A stretch of 64,000 nt of DNA. It comes from an uncultured Cedecea sp. (GTDB lineage: Bacteria > Pseudomonadota > Gammaproteobacteria > Enterobacterales > Enterobacteriaceae). Of this stretch, positions 10,674-18,812 are shown one piece after another. Within the stretch, counting starts at the first letter, position 1. Every line of letters begins with the position of its first letter. Under the pieces are notes generated by a model. The model was not told where the DNA came from and ran no database searches. It saw nothing but the letters and a program-made list of their open reading frames with translations. The translations under genes and the position numbers were made by a program. Location: assembly GCF_947498825.1 (NCBI RefSeq), contig NZ_CANMLV010000009.1:1-64000 (forward strand). Reading direction: 5' to 3'.

Positions 10674-11657
10674 TTACAGCCCCATTTTTACCAGTTTCGG
10701 TAAGTTCTCTTTATCCAGGCTCTCGGTGCTATTACCCAGAATGGTGCGGTTTTCCTGGTCAACTTTTACTTTTCCTAAACCTTCAATGGTCATACCGTCG
10801 GTGACAGGCTCATTCTTTTGCAGCATATCGGCGACGCGAACAAATACTTCGCCAGCAGTTTGTGGATTCCAGATATAGCCACCTTTGATTGCGCCCCTCT
10901 GTACCAGCGATGCGCCTTGACCTGGGCTGAAGGAACCAATAACGCAGACTTGATCTGTTTTATTACGGCTCATTACTGCACGTCCGGCACCAATCGGACC
11001 TTGAGAACCAAATGCCATGATCCCTTTAAGGTCAGGATATTTAGACATCAGCTCATTGGTGGTTCTGATGGAGTTATCGAGTGACTCACCCACACCAAAC
11101 TTGTCCGTTACCAGCTGCATTTTCGGGTAATGTTCTTTCTGATAATTTAACGCTGAATCGGTCCATTCTTGATGCAGAGGAACGGTCAGGCTGCCAACGT
11201 ACATGGCATATTTTCCTTCTTCATTCATGCACTTGGCTAATTCTTTCATATGGTTGATACCATGAGTCTGGGCATCAACCAGTTCAAAGTCCCAGTTCAC
11301 ATCTTTCTGGCCTGGAGACTCATGAGTAATGACCTTTATGCCAGCATCACGAGCACGTTTAATCACAGGTTCCAGTACTTTCGGATCGTTAGGAACAACA
11401 CCAATAATGTCGACTTTCTGGGCGATTAAATCTTCGATAGCACGCACTTGTAGTGCAGGATCTGCAGCTGTCGGACCTATCATCCATGCATCAATTCCAC
11501 GTTTATCTGCTTCGCTTTTAATACCGGCTTCCATGGCATTAAACCAAGGAATACCGCCGATTTTTACTACCACACCCATACGTAATTTATCTTCGGCATG
11601 AACAGTAGCACTCGCGAACAGGGCAATCAGGCTGCAGGTAATAAGATGTTTCTTCAT
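10674..11657 (-). CDS. Periplasmic sugar-binding protein of the CUT2 importer
   Basis: A 327-aa protein with a signal peptide (MKKHLITCSLIALFASATVHA, cleaved before EDKLR) and a type I periplasmic-binding fold. GIPWFNAMEAGIKSEA, GPTAADPALQVRAIEDLIAQKVD and the C-terminal hinge are like LsrB, RbsB and rhizobial RhaS. It should deliver the sugar to the permeases. CCGGAGTC precedes the ATG, 12 bp after the DeoR gene. Ligand unknown: LsrB-like annotation is possible, but no lsrK/lsrR/lsrF/lsrG genes are here. Confidence 0.9.
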   Translation of the reverse strand: MKKHLITCSLIALFASATVHAEDKLRMGVVVKIGGIPWFNAMEAGIKSEADKRGIDAWMIGPTAADPALQVRAIEDLIAQKVDIIGVVPNDPKVLEPVIKRARDAGIKVITHESPGQKDVNWDFELVDAQTHGINHMKELAKCMNEEGKYAMYVGSLTVPLHQEWTDSALNYQKEHYPKMQLVTDKFGVGESLDNSIRTTNELMSKYPDLKGIMAFGSQGPIGAGRAVMSRNKTDQVCVIGSFSPGQGASLVQRGAIKGGYIWNPQTAGEVFVRVADMLQKNEPVTDGMTIEGLGKVKVDQENRTILGNSTESLDKENLPKLVKMGL

Positions 11658-11669
11658 AAAGACTCCGGT

Positions 11670-12500
11670 TTAATTTTTAATTAGCTGTTTAGGATTATTG
11701 CGTTGCGAGCAGTCGATAATATTGACACCGTTCCACGCTAATTCCTTTTCCAGTTCTTTGTTTTTTAATTGGTCAGTAATAAGAAATTCCACATCGCGGT
11801 AATGACAAATTCTTGCGAATGAGGGGTGTAAAAATTTACTGCTATCAAGCAACAGATATTTACGTTCTGCTGCAAGGATCATTTGCTGTTTTAGATGAGC
11901 ACTATTTTCATTTTCTTCACGTAAATAACCATCACTGCTTAAATTAGTACAAGAAAAAAATATTTTATTAATTTGAAATTCACGTAGCGGTTGTTCAGTT
12001 ACGACACCATGAAAACTTTCATATCTGTCAGAGTATTCTCCGCCGAGGCAAATAGTTCTTATATTACTGCGTGCCGCTAATGTCTGAACGACCCTCAGAG
12101 AATTACTAATTACCGTTAACTCGATATCAGGTAACTGGCGCGAAAAATACCAGCCGGTAGTGCTGTCGTCTATTAATATACAGTCCCCCGGACTGACAAA
12201 ATCTAGTGCCCGTTTTGCTATTGCCATTTTTTCATCTACTTTTTCATTTATTCTTTGACGAAAAGATAAGCCCTGCTCGTTGACAACACGGGTATTATTT
12301 TGTGAAGTATTTATCTCTTTCTTAGCAAGAACAGCTCCACCATGGCTACGCTGTAATAAACCTCTTTTTTCTAATTGACTCAGGTCTCGTCTAATTGTTT
12401 CCTGAGAGACTTGACACAGTGTTACTAATTCCGCGACCAATACTCTGCCGTTTATATTTAATTCATCAATAATTCTCTGCTGTCTTTCTATCGGTAACAT
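11670..12500 (-). CDS. DeoR-family transcriptional regulator of the sugar operon
   Basis: A 276-aa DeoR regulator. The N-terminal wHTH (residues 1-57, with VSQETIRRDLSQLEKRGLLQRSHGGAV) is followed by a sugar-phosphate sensor domain with IDDSTTGWYF and LLLDSSKF. GGGAGGG precedes the ATG. It is the first gene of the leftward operon, 12 bp before the binding-protein gene, so it probably controls its own operon in response to a phosphorylated intermediate made by the ROK or PfkB kinase. Whether it represses or activates is not visible. Confidence 0.9.
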   Translation of the reverse strand: MLPIERQQRIIDELNINGRVLVAELVTLCQVSQETIRRDLSQLEKRGLLQRSHGGAVLAKKEINTSQNNTRVVNEQGLSFRQRINEKVDEKMAIAKRALDFVSPGDCILIDDSTTGWYFSRQLPDIELTVISNSLRVVQTLAARSNIRTICLGGEYSDRYESFHGVVTEQPLREFQINKIFFSCTNLSSDGYLREENENSAHLKQQMILAAERKYLLLDSSKFLHPSFARICHYRDVEFLITDQLKNKELEKELAWNGVNIIDCSQRNNPKQLIKN

Positions 12501-12649
12501 TATGCCCTCCCGATGTTTAATAAAGTACCCGATACTGTAGTGAGAAAATGTGTGCTGGATAGGAGTCCACAGGCGAATAATTACATCAATTCGTCATGGT
12601 GATTTTTGTCATGTTTGTAATGTAATTGTTTTATATAATTCCATTATTT

Positions 12650-12665
12650 AGTGACTTTGGTCACA
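12650..12665. promoter_or_regulatory. Probable CRP site upstream of the DeoR/sugar ABC operon
   Basis: AGTGACTTTGGTCACA matches TGTGA-N6-TCACA with one mismatch, 150 bp upstream of the first gene. This suggests cAMP-CRP control of the operon. Confidence 0.5.
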
Positions 12666-12799
12666 TTTATTAACCGGGTAACGCTTAGAAACGCTTTGGC
12701 TTTTGTTTTTTTTCTTAACCTGCGAATAACATTAGCATGACCGATATTGACCGTTTATGTGTATTTGACCGTTTTGTGACGGAAAATTTAAATTTGTAG

Positions 12800-13300
12800 T
12801 CAGGTTAAAAATAATGCGGGTGGTTTACTGAGAGCGGTCCAGGTATGCGATGCTGTGGTGGAATGGTTTGGTACAGGGGTAATCAAAATATGTCGCTTTA
12901 GCATACCCGCCGTCGCAAGTACGGTGATTTGATCAAGTCCTGTGGGCCTGTCGCGCACCATTGTCAGCACCTGAACCTTGAACCGTTTTGGGTACGCCAG
13001 TACTCCGTTTAGCTCTGCTCTTTTCCTGCGTTTTCGTGATACTTTTTTCTGGCTTATCAGGTTTTCCTTTGACGGGTTTATTTCCTTTATCGTCCATTTT
13101 TTACATCTTTTTTGTGTGCTTTTTTTAGCATTATTCTCGTTGTTCTGTGTTATTGGCGTCTGTTTATTGCTGATATTTTGGTTAATAACAGATGAAAAAG
13201 TTATTGTTTTCTCGGGGAGTGATCGAAAAAGTGGTGCAGAAATTACAGTAAACGGACTGGTTAACGGGAGCAGGTCAGGTCTATGCTGCTGATACAGACC
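12800..13300 (-). other. Stop-free minus-strand stretch without a start; possible gene remnant
   Basis: On the minus strand one frame is open from 13300 to TGA 12800-12802 (166 codons). It has no ATG before a late MVRD, and includes AYPKRFKVQVLTMVRDRPTG. Two competing short frames overlap it. One is a plus-strand 104-aa hydrophobic protein (12978-13292). The other is a minus-strand 54-aa lysine-rich protein (12933-13097, starting MDDKGNKPVKG). None has a good ribosome-binding site or a recognisable family, and at most one can be real. The rest of 12501-13349 shows only promoter-like AT-rich sequence. Confidence 0.25.
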
Positions 13301-13349
13301 TTACGAGTAAAACGGCTAGCCCTGAAAGTCGAATTAAATGGACGTCACT

Positions 13350-14531
13350 ATGAAAAATACGCAAGCTGAACCGTTAAAACTATCTACTCGCTTAACGCAA
13401 CTGGGCCGTAATACCAAAGAGCAGCGTGGCTTTGTGAATAGCCCGGTGTATCGAGGATCAACGGTTATTTTTAATACCGTTGAAGACCTGGAGAATAACC
13501 GGGCAGATTTTGTCTACGGGACGCTGGGAACGCCAACGATAAAGAATCTTGAAGATGCCTGGACCGAGCTGGCGGGCGCTGCAGGTACGGTAATGTCGCC
13601 ATCCGGGCTGGGGGCTATTGCGCTCGCGCTGATGACCACGCTGAAAGCAGGCGACCATCTGCTCATCCCCGATACGGTGTATCGCCCGACCAGAAGTTTT
13701 TGCGATCGGACACTGAAAAAATTTGGCGTCACCACCACCTATTACGATCCGATGATTGGCGCGGGGATTGTAGCGTTGATCCGCCCTGAAACCAGTACGC
13801 TATTTTTAGAGTCGCCGGGTTCACAGAGCTTTGAGATCCAGGATATACCGCTGTTTACCGAAATTGCACGTGCGCGTGGCATTAAAACTATCATCGATAA
13901 CACTTGGGCCACGCCGGTGTTTTTCCAGGCGCATAAACACGGCTGCGATCTTTCCGTTGAGGCTGGAACGAAATATCTCAGCGGACATTCTGACCTATTG
14001 ATGGGGCTGGTCAGCGCCAATGCTGAAACCTGGCCTGAATTACGGGCAACTTATGACAGCATGGCGATGCTGCCCGGCGCTGAAGATTGCTTCCTTGCGT
14101 TACGTGGATTAAGAACCTTGCATATTCGTTTAAAGGAAGCCGAAAGCCGTGCACTTAAGGTGGCACGCTGGTTGGAACAGCAGCCCGAGGTCAAAACCAT
14201 TTTGCACCCAGCCTTTGAAAGCTGTCCCGGACATGAATTCTGGAAACGTGATTTCAGCGGATCGACCGGATTATTTTCGCTTATCCTCGATCCTGCGTTC
14301 TCAAAATCGGCAGTTACTGAGATGCTAAACGGACTCGAACTGTTCGGGATGGGATATTCCTGGGGAGGTTTTGAAAGCTTGATTATTCCTTTTGACTGCT
14401 CAGACTACCGGACGGCGACAACCTGGCAGCCAGCCGGAAGAACGCTCCGTTTACAGATTGGGCTGGAAGATACCGATGATCTGATTAACGATTTACGTCA
14501 GGGCCTGGATCGATTGCATCTGCAAGCCTGA
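13350..14531 (+). CDS. MetC-like PLP-dependent cystathionine beta-lyase
   Basis: A 393-aa Cys/Met metabolism PLP enzyme, as long as E. coli MetC (395 aa) and with its landmarks: IDNTWATPVFF, the PLP lysine in GTKYLSGHSD, GHEFWKRDFSGSTGLFS, GYSWGGFESLI and a C-terminal LQIGLEDTDDLI. Expected reaction: C-S beta-elimination of cystathionine (or cysteine-like thiols) to homocysteine, pyruvate and ammonia. An in-frame ATG at 13338 exists, but GGAC 7 bp before the ATG at 13350 favours the latter. Sequence divergence from housekeeping MetC suggests a paralogue. No operon partner is visible. Confidence 0.85.
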   Translation: MKNTQAEPLKLSTRLTQLGRNTKEQRGFVNSPVYRGSTVIFNTVEDLENNRADFVYGTLGTPTIKNLEDAWTELAGAAGTVMSPSGLGAIALALMTTLKAGDHLLIPDTVYRPTRSFCDRTLKKFGVTTTYYDPMIGAGIVALIRPETSTLFLESPGSQSFEIQDIPLFTEIARARGIKTIIDNTWATPVFFQAHKHGCDLSVEAGTKYLSGHSDLLMGLVSANAETWPELRATYDSMAMLPGAEDCFLALRGLRTLHIRLKEAESRALKVARWLEQQPEVKTILHPAFESCPGHEFWKRDFSGSTGLFSLILDPAFSKSAVTEMLNGLELFGMGYSWGGFESLIIPFDCSDYRTATTWQPAGRTLRLQIGLEDTDDLINDLRQGLDRLHLQA

Positions 14532-14780
14532 TACCGGCATTAACTTAAGGACGAAAACCAGCCTGTTTTACTCTAAAACACGCGGTTAATATGGCTGCCA
14601 GGGGAGGGTGGCCGCTTGTGTGGCTGATAAACCCGTCGCAGCGGGTGTAACGGCCTAAAAATATGTCATTTCTTCAATGTTTTATTCTTTTGAAATCATC
14701 CATATCGCATTGATATTTCTTGTGAAAATGTCTTTCCTGATCCAGGTTAATAACAGTCCGTAAAATATTTAAAGGTGTAT

Positions 14781-14821
14781 TTGATTTGCATCAATGCAGC
14801 GATTAGCTGAATCGATAAAGT
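14781..14821 (+). promoter_or_regulatory. FNR-dependent nirB promoter
   Basis: TTGATTTGCATCAA (14781-14794) is a near-perfect FNR box. The surrounding sequence (AAAGGTG before it, GCTGAATCG after it) follows the E. coli nirB promoter, where FNR binds at -41.5; by analogy the -10 falls near 14816-14821. This gives anaerobic induction. The rest of 14532-14780 holds no gene. Confidence 0.85.
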
Positions 14822-14853
14822 AGATAACAATAAAAAAGATTGAGGCAATGTTG

Positions 14854-17406
14854 ATGAGCAAACTCAAAATAGCAGTTATCGGCAACGGTATGGTAGGTCA
14901 TCGCTTTATTGAAGACCTGCTGGATAAAGCCCCGTCTGACCAATTTGAAATCACGGTCTTCTGTGAAGAACCCCGCAAAGCTTATGACCGTGTTCACCTG
15001 TCTTCTTACTTCTCCCACCACACCGCTGAAGAACTCTCCTTAGTACGCGACGGTTACTATGAAAAACATGGTGTAAAAGTGCTGGTTGGTGAACGAGCTA
15101 TTACCATTAACCGTCAGGATAAGCTTATCCACTCTAACACCGGACGAAGCATCTATTATGACAAACTGGTGATGGCGACGGGTTCGTACCCCTGGATACC
15201 GTCGATTAAAGGCGCAGATACTCAGGACTGCTTTGTCTATCGTACCATTGAAGATTTGAACGCGATTGAAGCCTGCGCGCGGCGTAGCAAACGTGGTGCG
15301 GTCGTTGGTGGTGGTTTGTTAGGATTGGAAGCCGCCGGCGCGCTGAAAAACCTCGGGGTAGAAACTCACGTTATTGAATTCGCGCCAATGCTGATGGCTG
15401 AGCAGCTTGACCAGATGGGTGGCGAGCAACTTCGTAATAAAATTGAACGTCTTGGGGTACAGGTTCATACCAACAAAAATACCTTAGAAATTGTTCAAAA
15501 AGGAAATGAAGCACGTAAAACCATGCTGTTTGCTGATGGTAGTGCACTGGAAATCGACTTTATCGTTTTTTCTACCGGTATTCGCCCTCAGGATAGACTG
15601 GCCGCTCAGTGTGGGCTGGAAATTGCCACGCCGCGTGGTGGGATTGCCATTAACGATCACTGCCAGACTTCAGATCCCGATGTTTATGCTATCGGTGAAT
15701 GTGCGAGCTGGAACAGGCAAATTTTTGGTTTAGTGGCCCCGGGTTACAAAATGGCCCAGGTTGCAGTCGATAATCTGCTGGGCACTAAGAGCCATTTTAC
15801 CGGGGCGGATATGAGCGCCAAGCTCAAATTGCTGGGGGTTGATGTGGGGGGGATTGGCGATACCCACGGCCGCACGCCAAATACTCGCAGCTATGTCTAC
15901 CTGGATGAGAGCAAAGAAGTCTATAAGCGTTTAATCGTCAGTGAAGATAATAAAGCTTTGCTGGGGGCTGTGCTGGTGGGGGATACCAGTGATTACGGCA
16001 ATTTATTGCAGTTGGTGCTTAACGCTATTGAATTGCCGGAAAACCCCGATTCGCTGATTTTACCTTCTTATGCCAGCAGTCCTAAATCAGCTCTGGGTGT
16101 CGACAAACTGCCTGATACCGCCCAAATTTGCTCCTGCTTTGACGTCACTAAAGGCGATTTGGTTAAGGCGATTAATAAGGGTTGCCATACCGTTGCTGCT
16201 CTGAAAGCGGAAACCAAAGCCGGTACGGGATGTGGCGGCTGTATTCCGCTGGTGACTCAGGTACTCAATGCCGAACTGGCGAAAGCCGGTATCGAAACCA
16301 ACAATCACCTCTGTGAACATTTCGCCTTCTCACGCCAGGAGCTTTACCATTTAATTCGTGTCGAAGGGATCAAGTCCTTTGAACAACTGCTGCATAAATA
16401 CGGTAAAGGCTACGGATGTGAAGTCTGTAAACCTACCGTCGGTTCTTTGTTAGCCTCTTGCTGGAATAATTACATTCTTGAGCCGGAACTCACTCCGCTG
16501 CAGGATACTAACGATAATTTCCTCGGCAATATTCAGAAAGACGGGACTTATTCTGTTATTCCACGTTCTGCGGGGGGCGAAATTACACCGGAAGGATTAA
16601 TGGAAATCGGCCGTATCTCCCGGGAATATAATCTTTATACCAAAATTACCGGATCACAGCGTATCGGGATGTTTGGTGCACAGAAAGATGATTTACCTGA
16701 GATCTGGCGTCAGCTGATCAATGCCGGATTTGAAACCGGTCATGCTTATGCCAAAGCTTTACGTATGGCTAAAACCTGCGTCGGCAGTACCTGGTGTCGC
16801 TACGGTGTGGGCGATAGTGTTGGCTTTGGGGTTGAGTTAGAGAATCGCTACAAGGGTATTCGTACCCCGCATAAAATGAAGTTTGGTGTCTCTGGTTGTA
16901 CCCGTGAGTGTGCTGAAGCCCAGGGGAAAGATGTCGGGATTATCGCGACAGAAAAAGGCTGGAACCTCTACGTTTGTGGTAATGGCGGGATGAAACCACG
17001 CCATGCTGATTTGCTGGCGGCTGACCTCGACCGCGAAACCGTTATCACTTATCTCGACCGCTTTATGATGTTCTATATCCGTACTGCCGATAAGCTCACT
17101 CGCACCTCGGTTTGGCTTGAGAATCTGGAAGGTGGAATAGACTATCTGCGCAGCGTCATCATTGACGACAAGCTTAACCTTAATAGCCAGCTGGAAAGCG
17201 AATTGGCTCGCCTGCGTGAGAAAGTTATCTGTGAATGGCGCGAAACAGTTGATAACCCAGAGGCTCAGGTGCGTTTCAGACACTTTATCAACAGTACATT
17301 ACGTGACCCGAATGTGCAGATTGTCAGTGAACGTGAACAACATCGTCCTGCGACACCTTATGAGCGTATCCCGGTAACATTACTGGATGTGGAGGAACAG
17401 CTATGA
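14854..17406 (+). CDS. nirB: NirB, NADH-dependent nitrite reductase large subunit
   Basis: A cytoplasmic siroheme enzyme of 850 aa that reduces nitrite to ammonia with NADH. In order: an FAD/NADH oxidoreductase domain (IGNGMVGHRF, VVGGGLLGLEAAGAL); a Bfd-like [2Fe-2S] region (CSCFDVTKGD...GTGCGGCIP); and the sulfite/nitrite reductase repeat with the [4Fe-4S]-siroheme cysteines (CVGSTWC...CTRECAEAQGKD). It is nearly identical in layout to E. coli NirB (847 aa). The ATG at 14854 has GAGG 8 bp upstream; the ATG at 14848 is too close to it. It overlaps nirD by ATGA. Confidence 0.97.
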   Translation: MSKLKIAVIGNGMVGHRFIEDLLDKAPSDQFEITVFCEEPRKAYDRVHLSSYFSHHTAEELSLVRDGYYEKHGVKVLVGERAITINRQDKLIHSNTGRSIYYDKLVMATGSYPWIPSIKGADTQDCFVYRTIEDLNAIEACARRSKRGAVVGGGLLGLEAAGALKNLGVETHVIEFAPMLMAEQLDQMGGEQLRNKIERLGVQVHTNKNTLEIVQKGNEARKTMLFADGSALEIDFIVFSTGIRPQDRLAAQCGLEIATPRGGIAINDHCQTSDPDVYAIGECASWNRQIFGLVAPGYKMAQVAVDNLLGTKSHFTGADMSAKLKLLGVDVGGIGDTHGRTPNTRSYVYLDESKEVYKRLIVSEDNKALLGAVLVGDTSDYGNLLQLVLNAIELPENPDSLILPSYASSPKSALGVDKLPDTAQICSCFDVTKGDLVKAINKGCHTVAALKAETKAGTGCGGCIPLVTQVLNAELAKAGIETNNHLCEHFAFSRQELYHLIRVEGIKSFEQLLHKYGKGYGCEVCKPTVGSLLASCWNNYILEPELTPLQDTNDNFLGNIQKDGTYSVIPRSAGGEITPEGLMEIGRISREYNLYTKITGSQRIGMFGAQKDDLPEIWRQLINAGFETGHAYAKALRMAKTCVGSTWCRYGVGDSVGFGVELENRYKGIRTPHKMKFGVSGCTRECAEAQGKDVGIIATEKGWNLYVCGNGGMKPRHADLLAADLDRETVITYLDRFMMFYIRTADKLTRTSVWLENLEGGIDYLRSVIIDDKLNLNSQLESELARLREKVICEWRETVDNPEAQVRFRHFINSTLRDPNVQIVSEREQHRPATPYERIPVTLLDVEEQL

Positions 17407-17729
17407 GCCAGTGGAATACCGTTTGTCAGCTAAGTGATATTTTGCCCGAAACAGGCGTCTGCGCGTTAGTGAAGGGGGAGCAAATTGCTATCTTCCGTCC
17501 TTATGCTGATGAGCAAGTATATGCGGTCAGTAATATTGATCCTTTCTTTGAGGCAAGCGTGCTGTCACGAGGATTGATTGCTGAGCACCATAACGAACTG
17601 TGGATAACCAGTCCGCTGAAAAAACAGCATTTTCGCTTAATTGACGGCTACTGTCTGGAGGATGAGTCCTATTCCATCGCACATTTTGCAGCTCGCGTTG
17701 AAAATGGCGTCGTACAAATAAAAGCATAG
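17403..17729 (+). CDS. nirD: NirD, nitrite reductase small subunit
   Basis: A 108-aa Rieske-like small subunit. It starts inside the nirB stop (ATGAGCCAGTGG), so translation is coupled. The fold is NirD-type without the Rieske Cys/His iron ligands, as is normal for NirD. It pairs with NirB for cytoplasmic nitrite reduction. A hairpin follows immediately. Confidence 0.95.
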   Translation: MSQWNTVCQLSDILPETGVCALVKGEQIAIFRPYADEQVYAVSNIDPFFEASVLSRGLIAEHHNELWITSPLKKQHFRLIDGYCLEDESYSIAHFAARVENGVVQIKA

Positions 17730-17739
17730 AAACTGACCT

Positions 17740-17764
17740 GTCGGGCCTCAGTGAGAGGCCCGAC
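17740..17764 (+). terminator. Hairpin after nirD
   Basis: GTCGGGCCTC / GAGGCCCGAC form a perfect 10-bp stem with loop AGTGA. No T-run follows, so it may act as an intercistronic RNA-stability or attenuation hairpin rather than a full terminator. Confidence 0.55.
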
Positions 17765-17789
17765 CTCATAGAGTCGACGATTTATCGTC

Positions 17790-17840
17790 TATACCCGTCA
17801 TACTTCGCACTTACAGGCAACGCGAATTATTTTGGGTATA
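17790..17840. repeat. Short copy of an intergenic palindromic repeat
   Basis: The ends are inverted: TATACCCGTCATACTTC at the left and GCGAATTATTTTGGGTATA at the right. I recognise these as the ends of a roughly 130-bp palindromic intergenic repeat common in Yersinia, Serratia and Pectobacterium genomes. Here the interior is deleted. Related ends occur at 28950-28981 and 40850-40876. It separates nirD from nirC. Confidence 0.6.
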
Positions 17841-17929
17841 TGTCGATATTTTTCCTGCTGAGACAGGCGCTGATAACGAGTCTGGCTTTTGGGAACAACT
17901 GCATTCATCTACTTTCCAGAGAAATAACT

Positions 17930-18751
17930 ATGTTCACTGATACTATTAATAAGTGTGCAGCTAATGCCGGGCGTATTCAGCGACTTTCCTCTACTAACCC
18001 TTTTGCATTCTGGGTCAGTTCGATGATGGCGGGGGCTTACGTTGGGTTTGGTATTATTTTGATTTTCACGCTGGGTAATTTGATGGAGCCTTCATTACGA
18101 CCGCTGGTGATGGGGGCGACCTTTGGTATTGCTCTGACCCTGGTCATTATTGCAGGTTCAGAACTCTTCACAGGCCATACCATGTTTCTGACGCTTGGGG
18201 TTAAAGCCGGTACTGTCTCACAGGGACAGATGTGGGCGATTTTGCCTCAGACCTGGTTGGGGAATCTGCTCGGCTCTGTCTTTATTGCCTTACTCTATAA
18301 CTGGGGAGGCGGCGCATTGTTACCGCTTGATACCAGCCTGGTACACAGTGCGGCCTTAGCTAAAACGACCGCTCCGGCGATGACTCTCTTCTTTAAAGGT
18401 ATTCTCTGCAACTGGCTGGTCTGCCTGGCAATTTGGATGGCTATTCGCACTGAAGGTGCCGCTAAGTTTCTGGCTATCTGGTGGTGTCTGCTCGCGTTTA
18501 TTGCTTCCGGTTATGAGCACTCGGTTGCCAATATGACCCTGCTTGCCCTGTCATGGCTTGGGAACCATTCTGAAGCTTATACCCTGTCTGGTATTGGCCA
18601 CAATTTACTGTGGGTAACTTTGGGTAATATGTTCTCTGGCATGATTTTTATGGGCCTGGGTTACTGGTACGCGACGCCGAAAGCAGAGCGTCCGCAAATA
18701 TCGGACAATATAGGAAGAGAGAATATTACCGGTAAAAAAGCGACTTCCTGA
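17930..18751 (+). CDS. nirC: NirC, nitrite channel/transporter (FNT family)
   Basis: A 273-aa formate-nitrite transporter with six membrane segments, close to E. coli NirC (268 aa). It has SMMAGAYVGFGIILIFTLG, GSELFTGHTMFL and the second half-repeat CNWLVCLAIWMA. The start at 17930 (MFTDTINKCAANAG) matches the family; an upstream in-frame ATG would add an unrelated leader encoded by the repeat. It imports nitrite, and exports it when in excess, for NirBD. The 200-bp gap from nirD is unusual for this operon. No cysG follows. Confidence 0.95.
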   Translation: MFTDTINKCAANAGRIQRLSSTNPFAFWVSSMMAGAYVGFGIILIFTLGNLMEPSLRPLVMGATFGIALTLVIIAGSELFTGHTMFLTLGVKAGTVSQGQMWAILPQTWLGNLLGSVFIALLYNWGGGALLPLDTSLVHSAALAKTTAPAMTLFFKGILCNWLVCLAIWMAIRTEGAAKFLAIWWCLLAFIASGYEHSVANMTLLALSWLGNHSEAYTLSGIGHNLLWVTLGNMFSGMIFMGLGYWYATPKAERPQISDNIGRENITGKKATS

Positions 18752-18771
18752 TCATTTTCTTATTGATTATA

Positions 18772-18803
18772 AAACGGCATCGCTGAGTCAGCGGTGCCGT
18801 TTA
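18772..18803. terminator. Bidirectional terminator between nirC and the PL2 lyase gene
   Basis: AAACGGCATCGCTGA / TCAGCGGTGCCGTTT form a 15-bp stem with one G-T pair, flanked by A and T runs on both sides. It lies between convergent genes. Confidence 0.8.
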
Positions 18804-18812
18804 TATTAAGTC

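Noticed and set aside
10674-11657. Binding protein as LsrB (autoinducer-2)
   Set aside because: General resemblance exists, but the AI-2 genes lsrK, lsrR, lsrF and lsrG are absent and the operon encodes an epimerase and two sugar kinases.
12978-13292. 104-aa plus-strand hydrophobic frame as a membrane protein gene
   Set aside because: No ribosome-binding site, T-rich composition explains the run of Phe/Leu, it is antisense to another open frame, and no family is recognised. Kept only as part of the uncertain region.
14848-14850. ATG at 14848 as the nirB start
   Set aside because: It is 2 bp from the GAGG ribosome-binding site; the ATG at 14854 is properly spaced and matches the family N-terminus.
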